Positions 35,683 through 44,334 of a stretch of DNA of 64,000 nucleotides are shown one piece after another. A model generated the notes under the pieces. The model was not told the origin of the DNA and ran no database searches. It was given only the letters and a program-made list of their open reading frames with translations. Made by a program: the position numbers and the translations under genes. How positions within the stretch are numbered: position 1 is the first letter of the stretch; each line of letters begins with the position of its first letter. Origin of the DNA: Naasia sp. SYSU D00948 (GTDB lineage Bacteria > Actinomycetota > Actinomycetes > Actinomycetales > Microbacteriaceae). The stretch spans positions 682,001 to 746,000 of the forward strand of contig NZ_JAFMTA010000001.1 of the NCBI RefSeq assembly GCF_017916515.1, read 5' to 3'.

Positions 35683-36210
35683 ATGGAGCGGGCGAACAGC
35701 ACGACTCTTGTGGTCGTGGGCGGAACAGCAGAACTTCTCGAGGACCTCGACCGCCTGCCGAACGTGCGGGCAGCAAGCCTCGCGGGGCGGCCGGAGCGCG
35801 CGGTGAAGTCCTTCGTCGAGGGCGCGGGCACCGCGTACGTCGCGCACGACCGCGACCCCCTCGAGCACGTGGCGGCGGCCTGGGTCGAGTTCTTCGACGA
35901 TCAGGGGACGCTCGGCACTCTGGACGTCGAGGTCGCGACGACGAGCGCGAACCTTCGGCGGGGCGAGGCGTCGCTCCCCGACTACTACCTCGTCCTCGAC
36001 CCCCAGGACCTGCCGCCGACCTGGAAGCACTGGTGGCTCGGGGTGCTCCCGGGAGTCGCACCCCTCCGGGTGCTGCCCACCGAGTCCGACTACCTGGCGA
36101 TCCGCCGCCTGCTTCGGCGCCTGCCCTCGAGCCGCACATGGCCCGAGTCGCCGGAGTGGCTGAACGGCCTCACCCGGAGCGCTCCCGACCGCTTCGGCCT
36201 CGACTCCTGA
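35683..36210 (+). CDS. Hypothetical actinobacterial protein
   Basis: 175 residues, not recognised. It starts with a hydrophobic strand (TTLVVVGGTAELL) and ends with a Trp/Arg-rich part (LPPTWKHWWLGVLPG, RRLLRRLPSSRTWPESPEW). No signal peptide or catalytic motif is visible. TAGAAT (35671-35676) is 6 nt before the ATG, so it is a leaderless candidate. It is convergent with the zinc-ribbon gene. Confidence 0.6.
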   Translation: MERANSTTLVVVGGTAELLEDLDRLPNVRAASLAGRPERAVKSFVEGAGTAYVAHDRDPLEHVAAAWVEFFDDQGTLGTLDVEVATTSANLRRGEASLPDYYLVLDPQDLPPTWKHWWLGVLPGVAPLRVLPTESDYLAIRRLLRRLPSSRTWPESPEWLNGLTRSAPDRFGLDS

Positions 36211-36258
36211 CCCGCCCCTCGGCTGTCGACCGAGCCGCGGCCGATCCTGCGGCGGGCG

Positions 36259-36507
36259 CTACTGCCAGGCCGGCGCCTGAGCGATCGCGTGGTTCGCCTG
36301 CTCCTCCGTGAGGAGCGTGGTGCCGCCGCAGTTGGAGCACTCGAGGAAGTGCTTGCGGGACACCGTGAAGAGCGGGATGAAGAACAGCGAGAACCTGTTC
36401 ACGCGCCGGTAGACCCGCTGCGGCGCCTGCACGCGGCAGTAGGAGCAGACGAAGCGCAGCGTCGTGAGCTCCTCGAAGAAGGCGCGGGTGCCGAAGATCA
36501 GGATCAC
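36259..36507 (-). CDS. Small zinc-ribbon protein
   Basis: 82 residues. C21-x2-C24 and C57-x2-C60 form a four-Cys zinc ribbon. Between them lies an Arg/Phe-rich segment (RVYRRVNRFSLFFIPLF) that may contact the membrane or nucleic acid. It matches the zinc-ribbon-15-type small proteins of actinobacteria; function unknown. GTG 36507 is 6 nt after TAGGCT on the minus strand, so the mRNA is probably leaderless. Confidence 0.75.
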   Translation of the reverse strand: MILIFGTRAFFEELTTLRFVCSYCRVQAPQRVYRRVNRFSLFFIPLFTVSRKHFLECSNCGGTTLLTEEQANHAIAQAPAWQ

Positions 36508-36648
36508 CCCTCGAGCCTAGGCAGGCGGGAACGGGCCGCCGTTCGGCTTGACGCGGTGCCCCGCATGGGCAAGGGGGCGTGCGGACGGGACGGCCCCGGC
36601 AGCCGGGGTAGGGTGGCGAGGGTCTGCTGAACGGGGAGGGACGGCACA

Positions 36649-37323
36649 CTGAGGATCGTCAGCTACAACCTGCGCAAGCACTCGGCGGTCGGCGAGCTGA
36701 TCGATCTGGCGGAGTCGCACGACGTGGACGTCCTCTGCCTCCAGGAGGCGGACACCACGGACCTCCCGCAGCGGGTCGGGCACCTCGTGCTCGCCGACGC
36801 GACGCAGAAGAACCGGCTCGGACTCGCGATCTACCTCCGCGAGGACCAGTACGAGGTCCGGGCGACGCGCATGTTCTCCGTGCACAAGTCACTGCACGAC
36901 CGCATCCTCGCCCCGGCGCACGAGCGTCTCCTGGCCGCTCACCTGTACGACCGGAAATCCGGCCGCGAGGTGCTGGTCGGCGACTTCCATGCCGCTCCGC
37001 TGACCGCGTCGAACAAGCTGCGGCGCAAGCAGATCGCCGGCGCGCACGACGGCATGCGGTCGCTGGCGCCGCACCTGCCGGCGCTGATGGTGGGCGACTT
37101 CAACTACCCGTGGTTCATCAGCGCGCTGGAGCGGAAGCTCATGGTCTCGGGCTACACGCTCACCCGGAGCACCGAGCCGACCTACGTCCGGTACAAGTTC
37201 TTCTCGGGCTACTTCGACTTCGTCACCTCGACGGGCTTCACCATCGACCGGGTCGACGTCCTGCCGCCCGGTGCGTCCGACCACCGCGCGATCAGCCTCA
37301 AGGCCCACATCACCGAGCTCTGA
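36649..37323 (+). CDS. Endonuclease/exonuclease/phosphatase family protein, CTG start
   Basis: 224 residues. EEP-fold motifs are present in order: IVSYNLRKH (catalytic Asn, residues 3-11), LCLQEAD (metal-binding Glu), GDFN in the middle, and SDHRAI near the end (catalytic Asp-His). The fold hydrolyses phosphodiesters in DNA, RNA or lipids; the substrate is unknown. The first usual start codon in frame (GTG 36724) would delete the essential SYN motif. A stop codon lies at 36628, and CTG 36649 has GGGGAGGG at the right distance, so CTG is the only reasonable start. It is divergent from the zinc-ribbon gene. Confidence 0.85.
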   Translation: MRIVSYNLRKHSAVGELIDLAESHDVDVLCLQEADTTDLPQRVGHLVLADATQKNRLGLAIYLREDQYEVRATRMFSVHKSLHDRILAPAHERLLAAHLYDRKSGREVLVGDFHAAPLTASNKLRRKQIAGAHDGMRSLAPHLPALMVGDFNYPWFISALERKLMVSGYTLTRSTEPTYVRYKFFSGYFDFVTSTGFTIDRVDVLPPGASDHRAISLKAHITEL

Positions 37324-37352
37324 GGCGCCGCGCGGCGGCCGGAGCGCAGGCG

Positions 37353-37808
37353 CTACTGCTCGGCGCCGGCGTTCTCCTGGCCCGCCGACGCGCCCTGTGC
37401 GTTGCCCGCGATGTTCACCAGCCAGTCGATGCCGTACCGGTCGGTGAGCATCCCGAAGGCGTCGCCCCAGGGAGCCGTCTCGAGCGGCACGACGATGGTC
37501 GCGCCGTCGCTGAGCTTCTCCCAGTAGCCGCGGAGCTCCGACTCGTCCTCGCCGCTCAGCGAGACCGAGACGTTGCCCGCGCCCTTGTACTCCATGTTGT
37601 TCGGCGTGTCCGCGCCCATCAGGGTCAGGCCGTTCGGGGTGTCCAGCTGAGCGTGCATGACCTTGTCCTGCTCGCTCGGGTCCTCGCTCAGCTGGTACTC
37701 GCCGAAGGTGCTGACGTTCAGCTCACCGCCGAAGACGGACTGGTAGAAGGTCATCGCCTCGCGGGCCTCGGAGCGGAAGTTGAGGTAGGGGTTCAGACGG
37801 GTCACCAT
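37353..37808 (-). CDS. VOC-superfamily (PhnB-like/glyoxalase) protein
   Basis: 151 residues from ATG 37808 with GAGGAG five bases upstream; GTG two codons earlier is also open. The pattern LNPYLNFRSEAREAMTFYQSVFGG and the late APWGDAFGMLTDRYGIDWLVN are typical of the PhnB/DUF1338-like VOC group. Members bind a metal or small molecule; no specific role is known. The last 15 residues are a low-complexity Gly/Ala/Gln tail. It is convergent with the EEP-family gene. Confidence 0.85.
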   Translation of the reverse strand: MVTRLNPYLNFRSEAREAMTFYQSVFGGELNVSTFGEYQLSEDPSEQDKVMHAQLDTPNGLTLMGADTPNNMEYKGAGNVSVSLSGEDESELRGYWEKLSDGATIVVPLETAPWGDAFGMLTDRYGIDWLVNIAGNAQGASAGQENAGAEQ

Positions 37809-37879
37809 GGGCACTCCTCGTTCGATCAGGTGTCGGCCCCCATGCTGGACCCCGACGGAGCCGCTCCGCCAGAGGCGAT

Positions 37880-38374
37880 TCAGCGGTGGATCTCGACGAG
37901 GAGCACCCAGGCGTTGAGGGCGGCCCCGAGGAAGCCGACGACGAAGGCGGCGGTGAGCCAGTACAGCCCGCCGCCCGCCGCGAGCGCGAGGGTCACCCCG
38001 GCGACCAGGACGAGGACCGCGGGCAGCAGCGCCACCACGACCGGGATGAGCTTCCAGTGCAGGGGCGCCGGTCCGCTCCGGCGCTCGGCGAGGATCACGC
38101 CGGCGCCGGCCGCCACCATGACGGCGCCGAGAACCCCGAGCTCGGCTCCGAGGGCGAGCCGGGACTGGCCCGGCGTCAGCAGGAGCGTGCCGGCGACGAG
38201 GAGCGCGACGAGCAGCCCGAGGGTGGACGACGCCCGGGCCGGGAGCCGCGGGAACTTCAGGATCTGCTCGAGGTTGATCGACACCGCGACGAAGAGGAGC
38301 CCGGTCAGGGCCGCGGCGGCGCCGACGACCCCGACCGCGAAGTCGGCCCAGGCCTCCGGATCGTACGGCGCCAT
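37880..38374 (-). CDS. Small integral membrane protein
   Basis: 164 residues with four to five hydrophobic segments (about 15-35, 48-66, 78-94, 108-130, 137-158) and few loops. An ILKFPRLPARAS segment forms the only notable cytoplasmic loop. No family function is known; similar proteins occur in actinobacteria. ATG 38374. No operon link is obvious. Confidence 0.65.
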   Translation of the reverse strand: MAPYDPEAWADFAVGVVGAAAALTGLLFVAVSINLEQILKFPRLPARASSTLGLLVALLVAGTLLLTPGQSRLALGAELGVLGAVMVAAGAGVILAERRSGPAPLHWKLIPVVVALLPAVLVLVAGVTLALAAGGGLYWLTAAFVVGFLGAALNAWVLLVEIHR

Positions 38375-38411
38375 CGTCCCTCCGGGTGCCGCGTCTCGGT
38401 TGGCGGTGCCC

Positions 38412-38840
38412 CTACTGGTCGAGGACCGCCGAGTCGAGGACGATCTCGATGCCCGCCAGCGCCTTGGACACCGGGCAGTTCGCCTTCGCGTCCTCGGCGA
38501 GCTCCCGGAAGCGCTCGGGCTCGAGGCCTGGGACGGTGCCGGTCACCGTGAGAACGCTGCGGGTCACGCCCTCGCCGGGCACGAACGTCACCTTCGCCGA
38601 CACGTCGAGCTGCTCCGGCGGCGTGCCGTTCTGCGCCAGGCCGAGCGAGAAGGCCATCGAGAAGCAGGAGGAGTGAGCGGCCGCGAGGAGCTCCTCGGGA
38701 GTGGTGACGCTGGTGTCTCCCTCGGAGCGCGCCTTCCAGTTGACGTCGAACTCGGCCACCGAGGAGGTCTCCAGGCGGGTGTGCCCGGACCCGGACTGGA
38801 GGTCTCCCCGCCAGACGGTGGATGCGGTGTTGTCGACCAT
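38412..38840 (-). CDS. OsmC family peroxiredoxin
   Basis: 142 residues. The two redox-active cysteines of OsmC/Ohr proteins are C59 (AAAHSSCFSMAF) and C122 (KANCPVSKAL). The family reduces organic hydroperoxides using dihydrolipoyl thiols. The motif SCFSMAFS and the NCPVSKAL end favour OsmC over Ohr. ATG 38840 with a purine-rich AAGGAACGCAGC upstream. Single gene, minus strand. Confidence 0.92.
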   Translation of the reverse strand: MVDNTASTVWRGDLQSGSGHTRLETSSVAEFDVNWKARSEGDTSVTTPEELLAAAHSSCFSMAFSLGLAQNGTPPEQLDVSAKVTFVPGEGVTRSVLTVTGTVPGLEPERFRELAEDAKANCPVSKALAGIEIVLDSAVLDQ

Positions 38841-38941
38841 GCTGCGTTCCTTCCGCGTCGAGGACCCGTCTCCCTGACGCGGGCGAGTCCGGCAGAGCCA
38901 TGTAAGCACGCCGACCGTCCGAGCCACAGGCCCGGGCGGGC

Positions 38942-39796
38942 TCAGCCGGCGAACGCGTCCAAGGGCCGGCCGGCCACTCCCACCTCGGCTGCGAACAGGG
39001 CACCCGCCGCCGGCTCGCGCTCGAGGTCCACGCCCTGCTGCGACGTCGTGATGTAGAGCGTGCGGCGGTCCTCGCCGCCGAACGCGCACGAGGTGACGTT
39101 GCTCACGGGCAGCTCGATCCGCTCGGTGAGCTTTCCGTCCGGGGAGTAGCGAGCGACGGCGCCCCCTCCCCACAGCGCCACCCAGAGCCCTCCCTCGGCG
39201 TCGATCGCGACCCCGTCGGGCGCCCCGCGGTCGGGATCGAACCGGATCAGGACCTGCGGGTCGAGCAGGCGCCCCTCGGCGGCGTCGAAGCGGTACGCGC
39301 TGATCACCGCGGGTCCGGTGTCGCTGTGGTACGCCGTCGCGCCGTCCGGCGACCAGACGAGCCCGTTCGGAATCGTGACCGCGGGTAGCACCGTGGCGAC
39401 GGACAGGTCCTGCTCGAGGCGGTAGAGGGTCCCCGCCCCCTCCGATGTGTCGTACGCCATCGTGCCGCAGTAGAACCGCCCCTGCGGGTCGCAGCCGCCC
39501 TCGTTCATCCGCACCTGGGGATCGTCGAGGACGCGGATGGAGCGCTCCGGCTGCCAGTCCTCGTCGAGCAGCAGGAACCCGTGCTCGACCGCGACGACGT
39601 AGCCGCCGCCCGCCCTGGCCCGGACAACCGCGGCGACGTCGCCCAGGTGGCGCCGGGTGACGGTCCCCGTCGGCAGGAGGGTCACCACGTCGCCCGCGAG
39701 CATGTCGACGAAGCGCACCCGCTGCCGGAGCTCGTCCCAGAACGCGCCCTCGCCGTGGTAGGTGCAGCTCTCGGTCACCTGCTCCGCCTGACCCAT
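38942..39796 (-). CDS. xylC: SMP-30/gluconolactonase family lactonase
   Basis: 284 residues forming a six-bladed beta-propeller. Family signatures: HGEGAFWDE (metal-binding Glu, ~15-23), VRMNEGGCDPQGRFYCGTM (conserved Asn/Asp), PNGLVWSPDG and PDGVAIDAEGGLWVALW. Divergent with xylX and next to XylB and XylD genes, so hydrolysis of xylono- (or arabinono-) lactone is the likely role, like Caulobacter XylC. ATG 39796 preceded by GAGGAAGGAGG. The family is certain; the substrate is from context. Confidence 0.85.
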   Translation of the reverse strand: MGQAEQVTESCTYHGEGAFWDELRQRVRFVDMLAGDVVTLLPTGTVTRRHLGDVAAVVRARAGGGYVVAVEHGFLLLDEDWQPERSIRVLDDPQVRMNEGGCDPQGRFYCGTMAYDTSEGAGTLYRLEQDLSVATVLPAVTIPNGLVWSPDGATAYHSDTGPAVISAYRFDAAEGRLLDPQVLIRFDPDRGAPDGVAIDAEGGLWVALWGGGAVARYSPDGKLTERIELPVSNVTSCAFGGEDRRTLYITTSQQGVDLEREPAAGALFAAEVGVAGRPLDAFAG

Positions 39797-39908
39797 CGGG
39801 CCTCCTTCCTCGCTCGCCCAGTTCTACCGGGTGCCGGGAGCCAGGGCTACGCCTTCCGGCGCGACCGCGGATAGATTTCCCGGACGGCGACAGGAGCGAG
39901 GGAGACGC

Positions 39909-41093
39909 GTGGCTGACGAACAGGACTGGATCGGCCTCCTGCCGGAGGACCGCGAGGACGCCGTGCTCATCGCCCGGGTCTGGGATCCGCAGGAGGGCGG
40001 TCCGCTCGTGGCCGCGGTGCGCGGGGGCGACGTGGTCGACCTGAGCGCGCACGCGGCGACCGTCTCCGAGCTGCTCGAGCGGGAGGACGCGGTGGCCGTC
40101 GCGTCCTCGGCGCCTGGGCCGGCGCGCTGGCGCCTCCCGGACCTGCTCGACGCGTCCCTCGGCCAGGACGGCGCGCGGCCGCGCCTCCTCGCGCCCGTCG
40201 ACCTGCAGGTCGTCAAGGCGTGCGGGGTGACCTTCGCCGAGAGCCTCCTCGAGCGCGTGATCGAGGAGCGGGCGGGAGGCGACCCCGAGCAGGCCGAGAC
40301 CATCCGCGCGAGGGTCCTCGGCGCGATCGGCGAGGACCTCGGCTCGATCCGGCCCGGGTCGTCCGAGGCCGCGGAGCTGAAGCGCGCACTGATCGCCGAG
40401 GGGATGTGGTCGCAGTACCTCGAGGTGGGCATCGGGCCGGATCCCGAGGTCTTCACCAAGGCTCCGGTCCTGTCCTCGGTCGGCCTCGGGGACAGCGTGG
40501 GCGTGCTCAGCCGCTCGAGCTGGAACAACCCGGAGCCGGAGCTCGTGCTCGTCGCGAACAGCGCCGGGACGGCGGTCGGGGCCACCCTCGGCAACGACGT
40601 GAACCTCCGGGACTTCGAGGGCCGCAGCGCCCTGCTGCTCGGGGCAGCGAAGGACAACAACGCCTCGAGCGCGCTCGGTCCGTTCCTCCGGCTGTTCGAC
40701 GGCGCGTTCTCCCTCGACGCGCTCAGGGACGAGGACATCCTGCTGACGGTGGCCGGAGCGGACGGCTTCACGCTCGAGGGCCGGAACAGCCTGGGCCGCA
40801 TCAGCCGCCCCTTCGAGGAGCTGCTGGCCGCGACCTGCGGAGCGCACCACCAGTACCCCGACGGGTTCGCGCTGTTCACGGGGACCCTCTTCGCGCCCAC
40901 CCAGGACCGGGGCGAGCCCGGCGCGGGCTTCACCCACCACGTGGGCGACGTCGTGACGATTCGCAGCCCGCACCTGGGCGCTCTCGTCAATCCGGTGGGA
41001 CGCAGCGAGGAGCTGCCGCCGTGGACCTTCGGGATCGGATCCCTCCTCCGGTTCCTGCAGAACCGACGCGAAACTTTCCAAGTTGACGCGTGA
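39909..41093 (+). CDS. xylX: 2-keto-3-deoxy-D-xylonate dehydratase (FAH family, XylX-like)
   Basis: 394 residues of the fumarylacetoacetate-hydrolase superfamily. The segments VKACGVTFAESLLERVIEER, WSQYLEVGIGPDPEVFTKAP, NNPEPELVLV, GNDVNLRDFEGRSALLLG and AKDNNASSALGPFLRLFD closely follow the Caulobacter XylX sequence as I remember it. XylX dehydrates 2-keto-3-deoxy-xylonate to alpha-ketoglutarate semialdehyde in the Weimberg pathway. GTG 39909 has a GAGGGAGA ribosome binding site and TAGATT (39872) is a possible -10. It is followed by xylD after a new promoter. Confidence 0.87.
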   Translation: MADEQDWIGLLPEDREDAVLIARVWDPQEGGPLVAAVRGGDVVDLSAHAATVSELLEREDAVAVASSAPGPARWRLPDLLDASLGQDGARPRLLAPVDLQVVKACGVTFAESLLERVIEERAGGDPEQAETIRARVLGAIGEDLGSIRPGSSEAAELKRALIAEGMWSQYLEVGIGPDPEVFTKAPVLSSVGLGDSVGVLSRSSWNNPEPELVLVANSAGTAVGATLGNDVNLRDFEGRSALLLGAAKDNNASSALGPFLRLFDGAFSLDALRDEDILLTVAGADGFTLEGRNSLGRISRPFEELLAATCGAHHQYPDGFALFTGTLFAPTQDRGEPGAGFTHHVGDVVTIRSPHLGALVNPVGRSEELPPWTFGIGSLLRFLQNRRETFQVDA

Positions 41094-41125
41094 AGATTGC
41101 TGAGGCGCAGCGGGGTGGGTAGCCT
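41069..41125 (+). promoter_or_regulatory. xylD promoter with CGAAACTTTCC operator
   Basis: -35 TTGCTG (41097-41102) and -10 TAGCCT (41120-41125) are 17 nt apart. The palindrome-like CGAAACTTTCC (41069-41079) lies 17 nt before the -35, inside the end of xylX. Its core GAAACTTTC is the reverse complement of the GAAAGTTTC core found at the lacI and GH3 promoters. Confidence 0.6.
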
Positions 41126-41212
41126 GACATGGCCGCGGGAGGCGGATTCCTCCCTGCACGCCAGCAGCTCGATGACGAGGCCGAAGGTCTCCCTAGCCGA
41201 CAGTGGATCCAA

Positions 41213-42925
41213 GTGACCGAACAGCGCAGTTCGCAGTGGTACGCCGGGAACGACCGGAACGCCTACCTCCACCGGGCGTGGATGCGGCGGGGCATCCCGT
41301 CCGATGCCTTCGACCGTCCGCAGATCGCGCTCGCGAACACCGCGTCTGACCTGACGCCCTGCAACGCGCACCTCAACGAGGTCGCCGAGAGCGTCAAGAT
41401 GGGCGTCTACGAGGCGGGCGGCATCCCGCTGAACCTCCCCGTGGTGTCCCTCGGCGAGACCCAGGTCCGTCCCACCGCGATGCTGTGGCGCAACATGGCA
41501 GCGATGGCGATCGAGGAGATGCTGCGCGCCAACCCGATCGACGGCGTCGTCCTCCTCGGCGGCTGCGACAAGACGATCCCGTCGCTGCTCATGGCGGCGG
41601 CCTCCGTCGACATCCCCGCGGTCGTCATCCCCGGCGGGCCGATGCTCAACGGCACCTTCCGCGGCGTGCCGCTCGGCTGCGGCACGGACGTGTGGAAGCT
41701 CAGCGAGGAGGTCCGGGCCGGGAAGCTCAGCGAGAAGCTCTTCCTCAAGTCCGAGTCCTCCATGATCCGCAGCCGCGGCCACTGCAACACGATGGGCACG
41801 GCTTCGACGATGGCGATCATGGCCGAGGCGCTCGGCACCGTCATGCCGGGGCTCGCCGGCACGCCCGCCCCGGACAGCCGCCTCCTCGAGACCGCGCACG
41901 AGACCGGCAAGCTCGCCGTCGAGATGGTGCGCGAGCAGCGCCGCCCGAGCGACATCATCACCAAGGAGTCGTTCCACAACGCGATCGTCGCGCTCGCCGC
42001 GATCGGCGGCTCCACGAACGCCGTCGTCCACCTCCTCGCGATCGCCGGTCGCCTCGGCATCGACCTGAGCCTCGACGACTTCGACCGCATCGGCGCCGAC
42101 GTCCCGCTGCTCGTCAACCTCCAGCCCGCGGGCAAGTACCTGATGGAGGACCTCTTCCGGGCGGGCGGGCCGCTCGCCGTGCTCCAGCAGGTCAAGGACC
42201 TGCTCGACCCGACCGCCGTCACCGTGACGGGCCGAACCCTCGTCTCCTACCTGGAGGACCAGGAGATCTGGGACCGCGACGTCATCCGCGTCCGCGAGGA
42301 GCCCCTCATCGAGGAGGCCGGCATCTCGGTGCTCTACGGGAACCTCGCCGAGACGGGCGCGATCATCAAGCCCGCCGCCGCATCCCCCGAGCTGCTGCAG
42401 CACCGCGGACGCGCGGTCGTCTTCGACTCGGTCGAGGACCTCCACGAGCGCATCGACGACCCGGACCTCGACGTGGACGCGACCTCCGTGCTCGTCCTCC
42501 GCGGCTGCGGGCCGAAGGGCTACCCCGGCATGCCGGAGGTCGCGAACCTGCCGCTGCCGAAGAAGCTCCTCGAGCAGGGCGTGCGCGACATGGTCCGGAT
42601 CTGCGACGGCCGCATGAGCGGCACCGCGTACGGGACCGTCGTGCTGCACGTCACGCCGGAGGCCGCGGCCGGCGGGCTGCTCGGCCTGGTCGAGGACGGC
42701 GACGAGATCGTCCTCGACGTCGAGGGGCGGCGCCTCGAGCTGAACGTGCCCGAGGAGGAGCTGCAGCGCAGGCGCGTGCCGGACACGACGGCCGGCGCCT
42801 TCGCCGCTCCGAGCCGCGGCTGGGAGAAGCTCTACGTCGAGCACGTGCAGCAGGCCGACCGCGGCGCCGACCTCGACTTCCTCGTCGGCGCCACCGGACC
42901 CGACGTCGCGCGCGAGTCCCACTGA
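41213..42925 (+). CDS. xylD: D-xylonate/pentonate dehydratase (IlvD/Edd family, XylD-like)
   Basis: 570 residues, the length of sugar-acid dehydratases of the IlvD/Edd family. Iron-sulfur cysteines: C50 (LTPCNAH), C118 (GGCDKT) and C191 (GHCNTMGTAS). The active-site segment GRMSGTAYGTVVLHV is near the C-terminus. Context (XylB, XylX, lactonase, KGSA dehydrogenase) points to xylonate, although arabonate dehydratases are close relatives. GTG 41213 is chosen because ATG 41129 lies upstream of the expected transcription start of the -10 at 41120. The stop overlaps the next ATG (TGATG). Confidence 0.9.
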   Translation: MTEQRSSQWYAGNDRNAYLHRAWMRRGIPSDAFDRPQIALANTASDLTPCNAHLNEVAESVKMGVYEAGGIPLNLPVVSLGETQVRPTAMLWRNMAAMAIEEMLRANPIDGVVLLGGCDKTIPSLLMAAASVDIPAVVIPGGPMLNGTFRGVPLGCGTDVWKLSEEVRAGKLSEKLFLKSESSMIRSRGHCNTMGTASTMAIMAEALGTVMPGLAGTPAPDSRLLETAHETGKLAVEMVREQRRPSDIITKESFHNAIVALAAIGGSTNAVVHLLAIAGRLGIDLSLDDFDRIGADVPLLVNLQPAGKYLMEDLFRAGGPLAVLQQVKDLLDPTAVTVTGRTLVSYLEDQEIWDRDVIRVREEPLIEEAGISVLYGNLAETGAIIKPAAASPELLQHRGRAVVFDSVEDLHERIDDPDLDVDATSVLVLRGCGPKGYPGMPEVANLPLPKKLLEQGVRDMVRICDGRMSGTAYGTVVLHVTPEAAAGGLLGLVEDGDEIVLDVEGRRLELNVPEEELQRRRVPDTTAGAFAAPSRGWEKLYVEHVQQADRGADLDFLVGATGPDVARESH

Positions 42926-44334
42926 TGACGGCGAGCAGCGCGGCGGCCGAGGCGCCGCCCCGCCCGCTGCGCACGTCGGGGACGAAGATCGTCGACGGCT
43001 TCGGCGAGGAGATCCGCCTCCGCGGCGTCTGCGTCGGCGGCTGGCTCAACATGGAGAACTTCATCACGGGCTACGCCGCGAACGAGTCGCTGATGCGCAA
43101 GCGCGTCCGCGAGGCGATCGGGGAGGAGAAGTACGAGCGCTTCTTCGAGCGCCTCCTCGGCGCGTTCTTCGCCGAGGACGACGCGCGCTTCCTGGGCGAG
43201 GCCGGGCTCAACTCGGTCCGCATCCCGGTCAACTACCGGCACCTCGAGAGCGACGCGAAGCCGTTCGAGATCCTCGAGGACGGCTTCCGGCACCTCGACC
43301 GGGCGATCGAGGAGTGCGGGCGCCACGGCGTCTACACGATGATCGACCTGCACGCCCTCCCGGGCGGGCAGAACCACGACTGGCACGCGGACAACCCCAC
43401 GCACGTCGCCGCCTTCTGGGAGCATCCGCACTTCCAGGATCGCGTCGTGAACATCTGGGAGGCGATCGCCACCCGCTACCGGGACAACCCGTCGGTGGGC
43501 GGCTACAACCTCATCAACGAGCCCGCGGACGAGTCCCGGCAGGTCGTCGGGCCCTTCTACGCACGCCTCGTCGCCGCGATCCGCGCCATCGACCCCGACC
43601 ACATCCTCTTCCTCGACGGCAACACCTACGCCACCCAGTTCGACGTCTTCCCGGACGAGCCCGAAGACAACGCCGTCTACACGCTGCACGACTACGTGTC
43701 CGCCGGCCTCGGCCGCGGCGGCCCGTACCCGGGCACCACCATGGACGGCGTCTGGTTCGACAAGGCGAAGGTCGAGGACAAGTTCCTGCAGCGCTCCGAG
43801 TACGCGCGCCGGACCGGCACCCCGATCTTCGTCGGCGAGTTCAGCCCGATCTACACCGGCGACCCGGAGACCGACGCCCAGCGGCGGCAGATCCTCGCCG
43901 ACCAGCTGGAGATCTACCGGCGCTACGACGCGGGCTGGGCGACCTGGATGTACAAGGACCTGGGCCGGCAGGGGCTGGTCGGCGTCCGCCCCGATTCGCC
44001 CTACCTGCAGCGCTTCGGCGACTTCGTCGCGAAGAAGGACCGGCTCGGCGCCGACCACTGGGGCAGCACGGGCGAGGGCATCCGCGAGGTCACCCAGCCG
44101 GTGCAGGACATGATCGCCGCGGAGTTCCCGGGCTTCGATCCGTACCCGTGGGGCCGCTTCGACTACGTGCGCCGGCTGCTGCTCAACATCCTGACCGCGC
44201 AGCCCCTCACCTACGAGTACGCGGACCTGTTCCGCGGCCTGGACGACAGCGAGCTCGACGCGCTCGCGGACTCGTTCGCATTCGCCAACTGCACGGTCCG
44301 CGAGACCCTGCTCGAGCAGCTGAAGGAGGGCTGA
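42925..44334 (+). CDS. Cytoplasmic GH5-type glycoside hydrolase
   Basis: 469 residues, no signal peptide. A TIM-barrel of clan GH-A: RGVCVGGWLNMENF, SVRIPVNYRHLE, then the acid/base E199 in NLINEPAD, and the nucleophile E305 in FVGEFSP. A C-terminal extension of about 120 residues (from ~345) follows the barrel. It likely hydrolyses an imported oligosaccharide or glycoside whose product enters the pentose pathway. Its ATG overlaps the xylD stop and its stop overlaps the next ATG, so it is part of one translationally coupled operon. Substrate unknown. Confidence 0.85.
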   Translation: MTASSAAAEAPPRPLRTSGTKIVDGFGEEIRLRGVCVGGWLNMENFITGYAANESLMRKRVREAIGEEKYERFFERLLGAFFAEDDARFLGEAGLNSVRIPVNYRHLESDAKPFEILEDGFRHLDRAIEECGRHGVYTMIDLHALPGGQNHDWHADNPTHVAAFWEHPHFQDRVVNIWEAIATRYRDNPSVGGYNLINEPADESRQVVGPFYARLVAAIRAIDPDHILFLDGNTYATQFDVFPDEPEDNAVYTLHDYVSAGLGRGGPYPGTTMDGVWFDKAKVEDKFLQRSEYARRTGTPIFVGEFSPIYTGDPETDAQRRQILADQLEIYRRYDAGWATWMYKDLGRQGLVGVRPDSPYLQRFGDFVAKKDRLGADHWGSTGEGIREVTQPVQDMIAAEFPGFDPYPWGRFDYVRRLLLNILTAQPLTYEYADLFRGLDDSELDALADSFAFANCTVRETLLEQLKEG

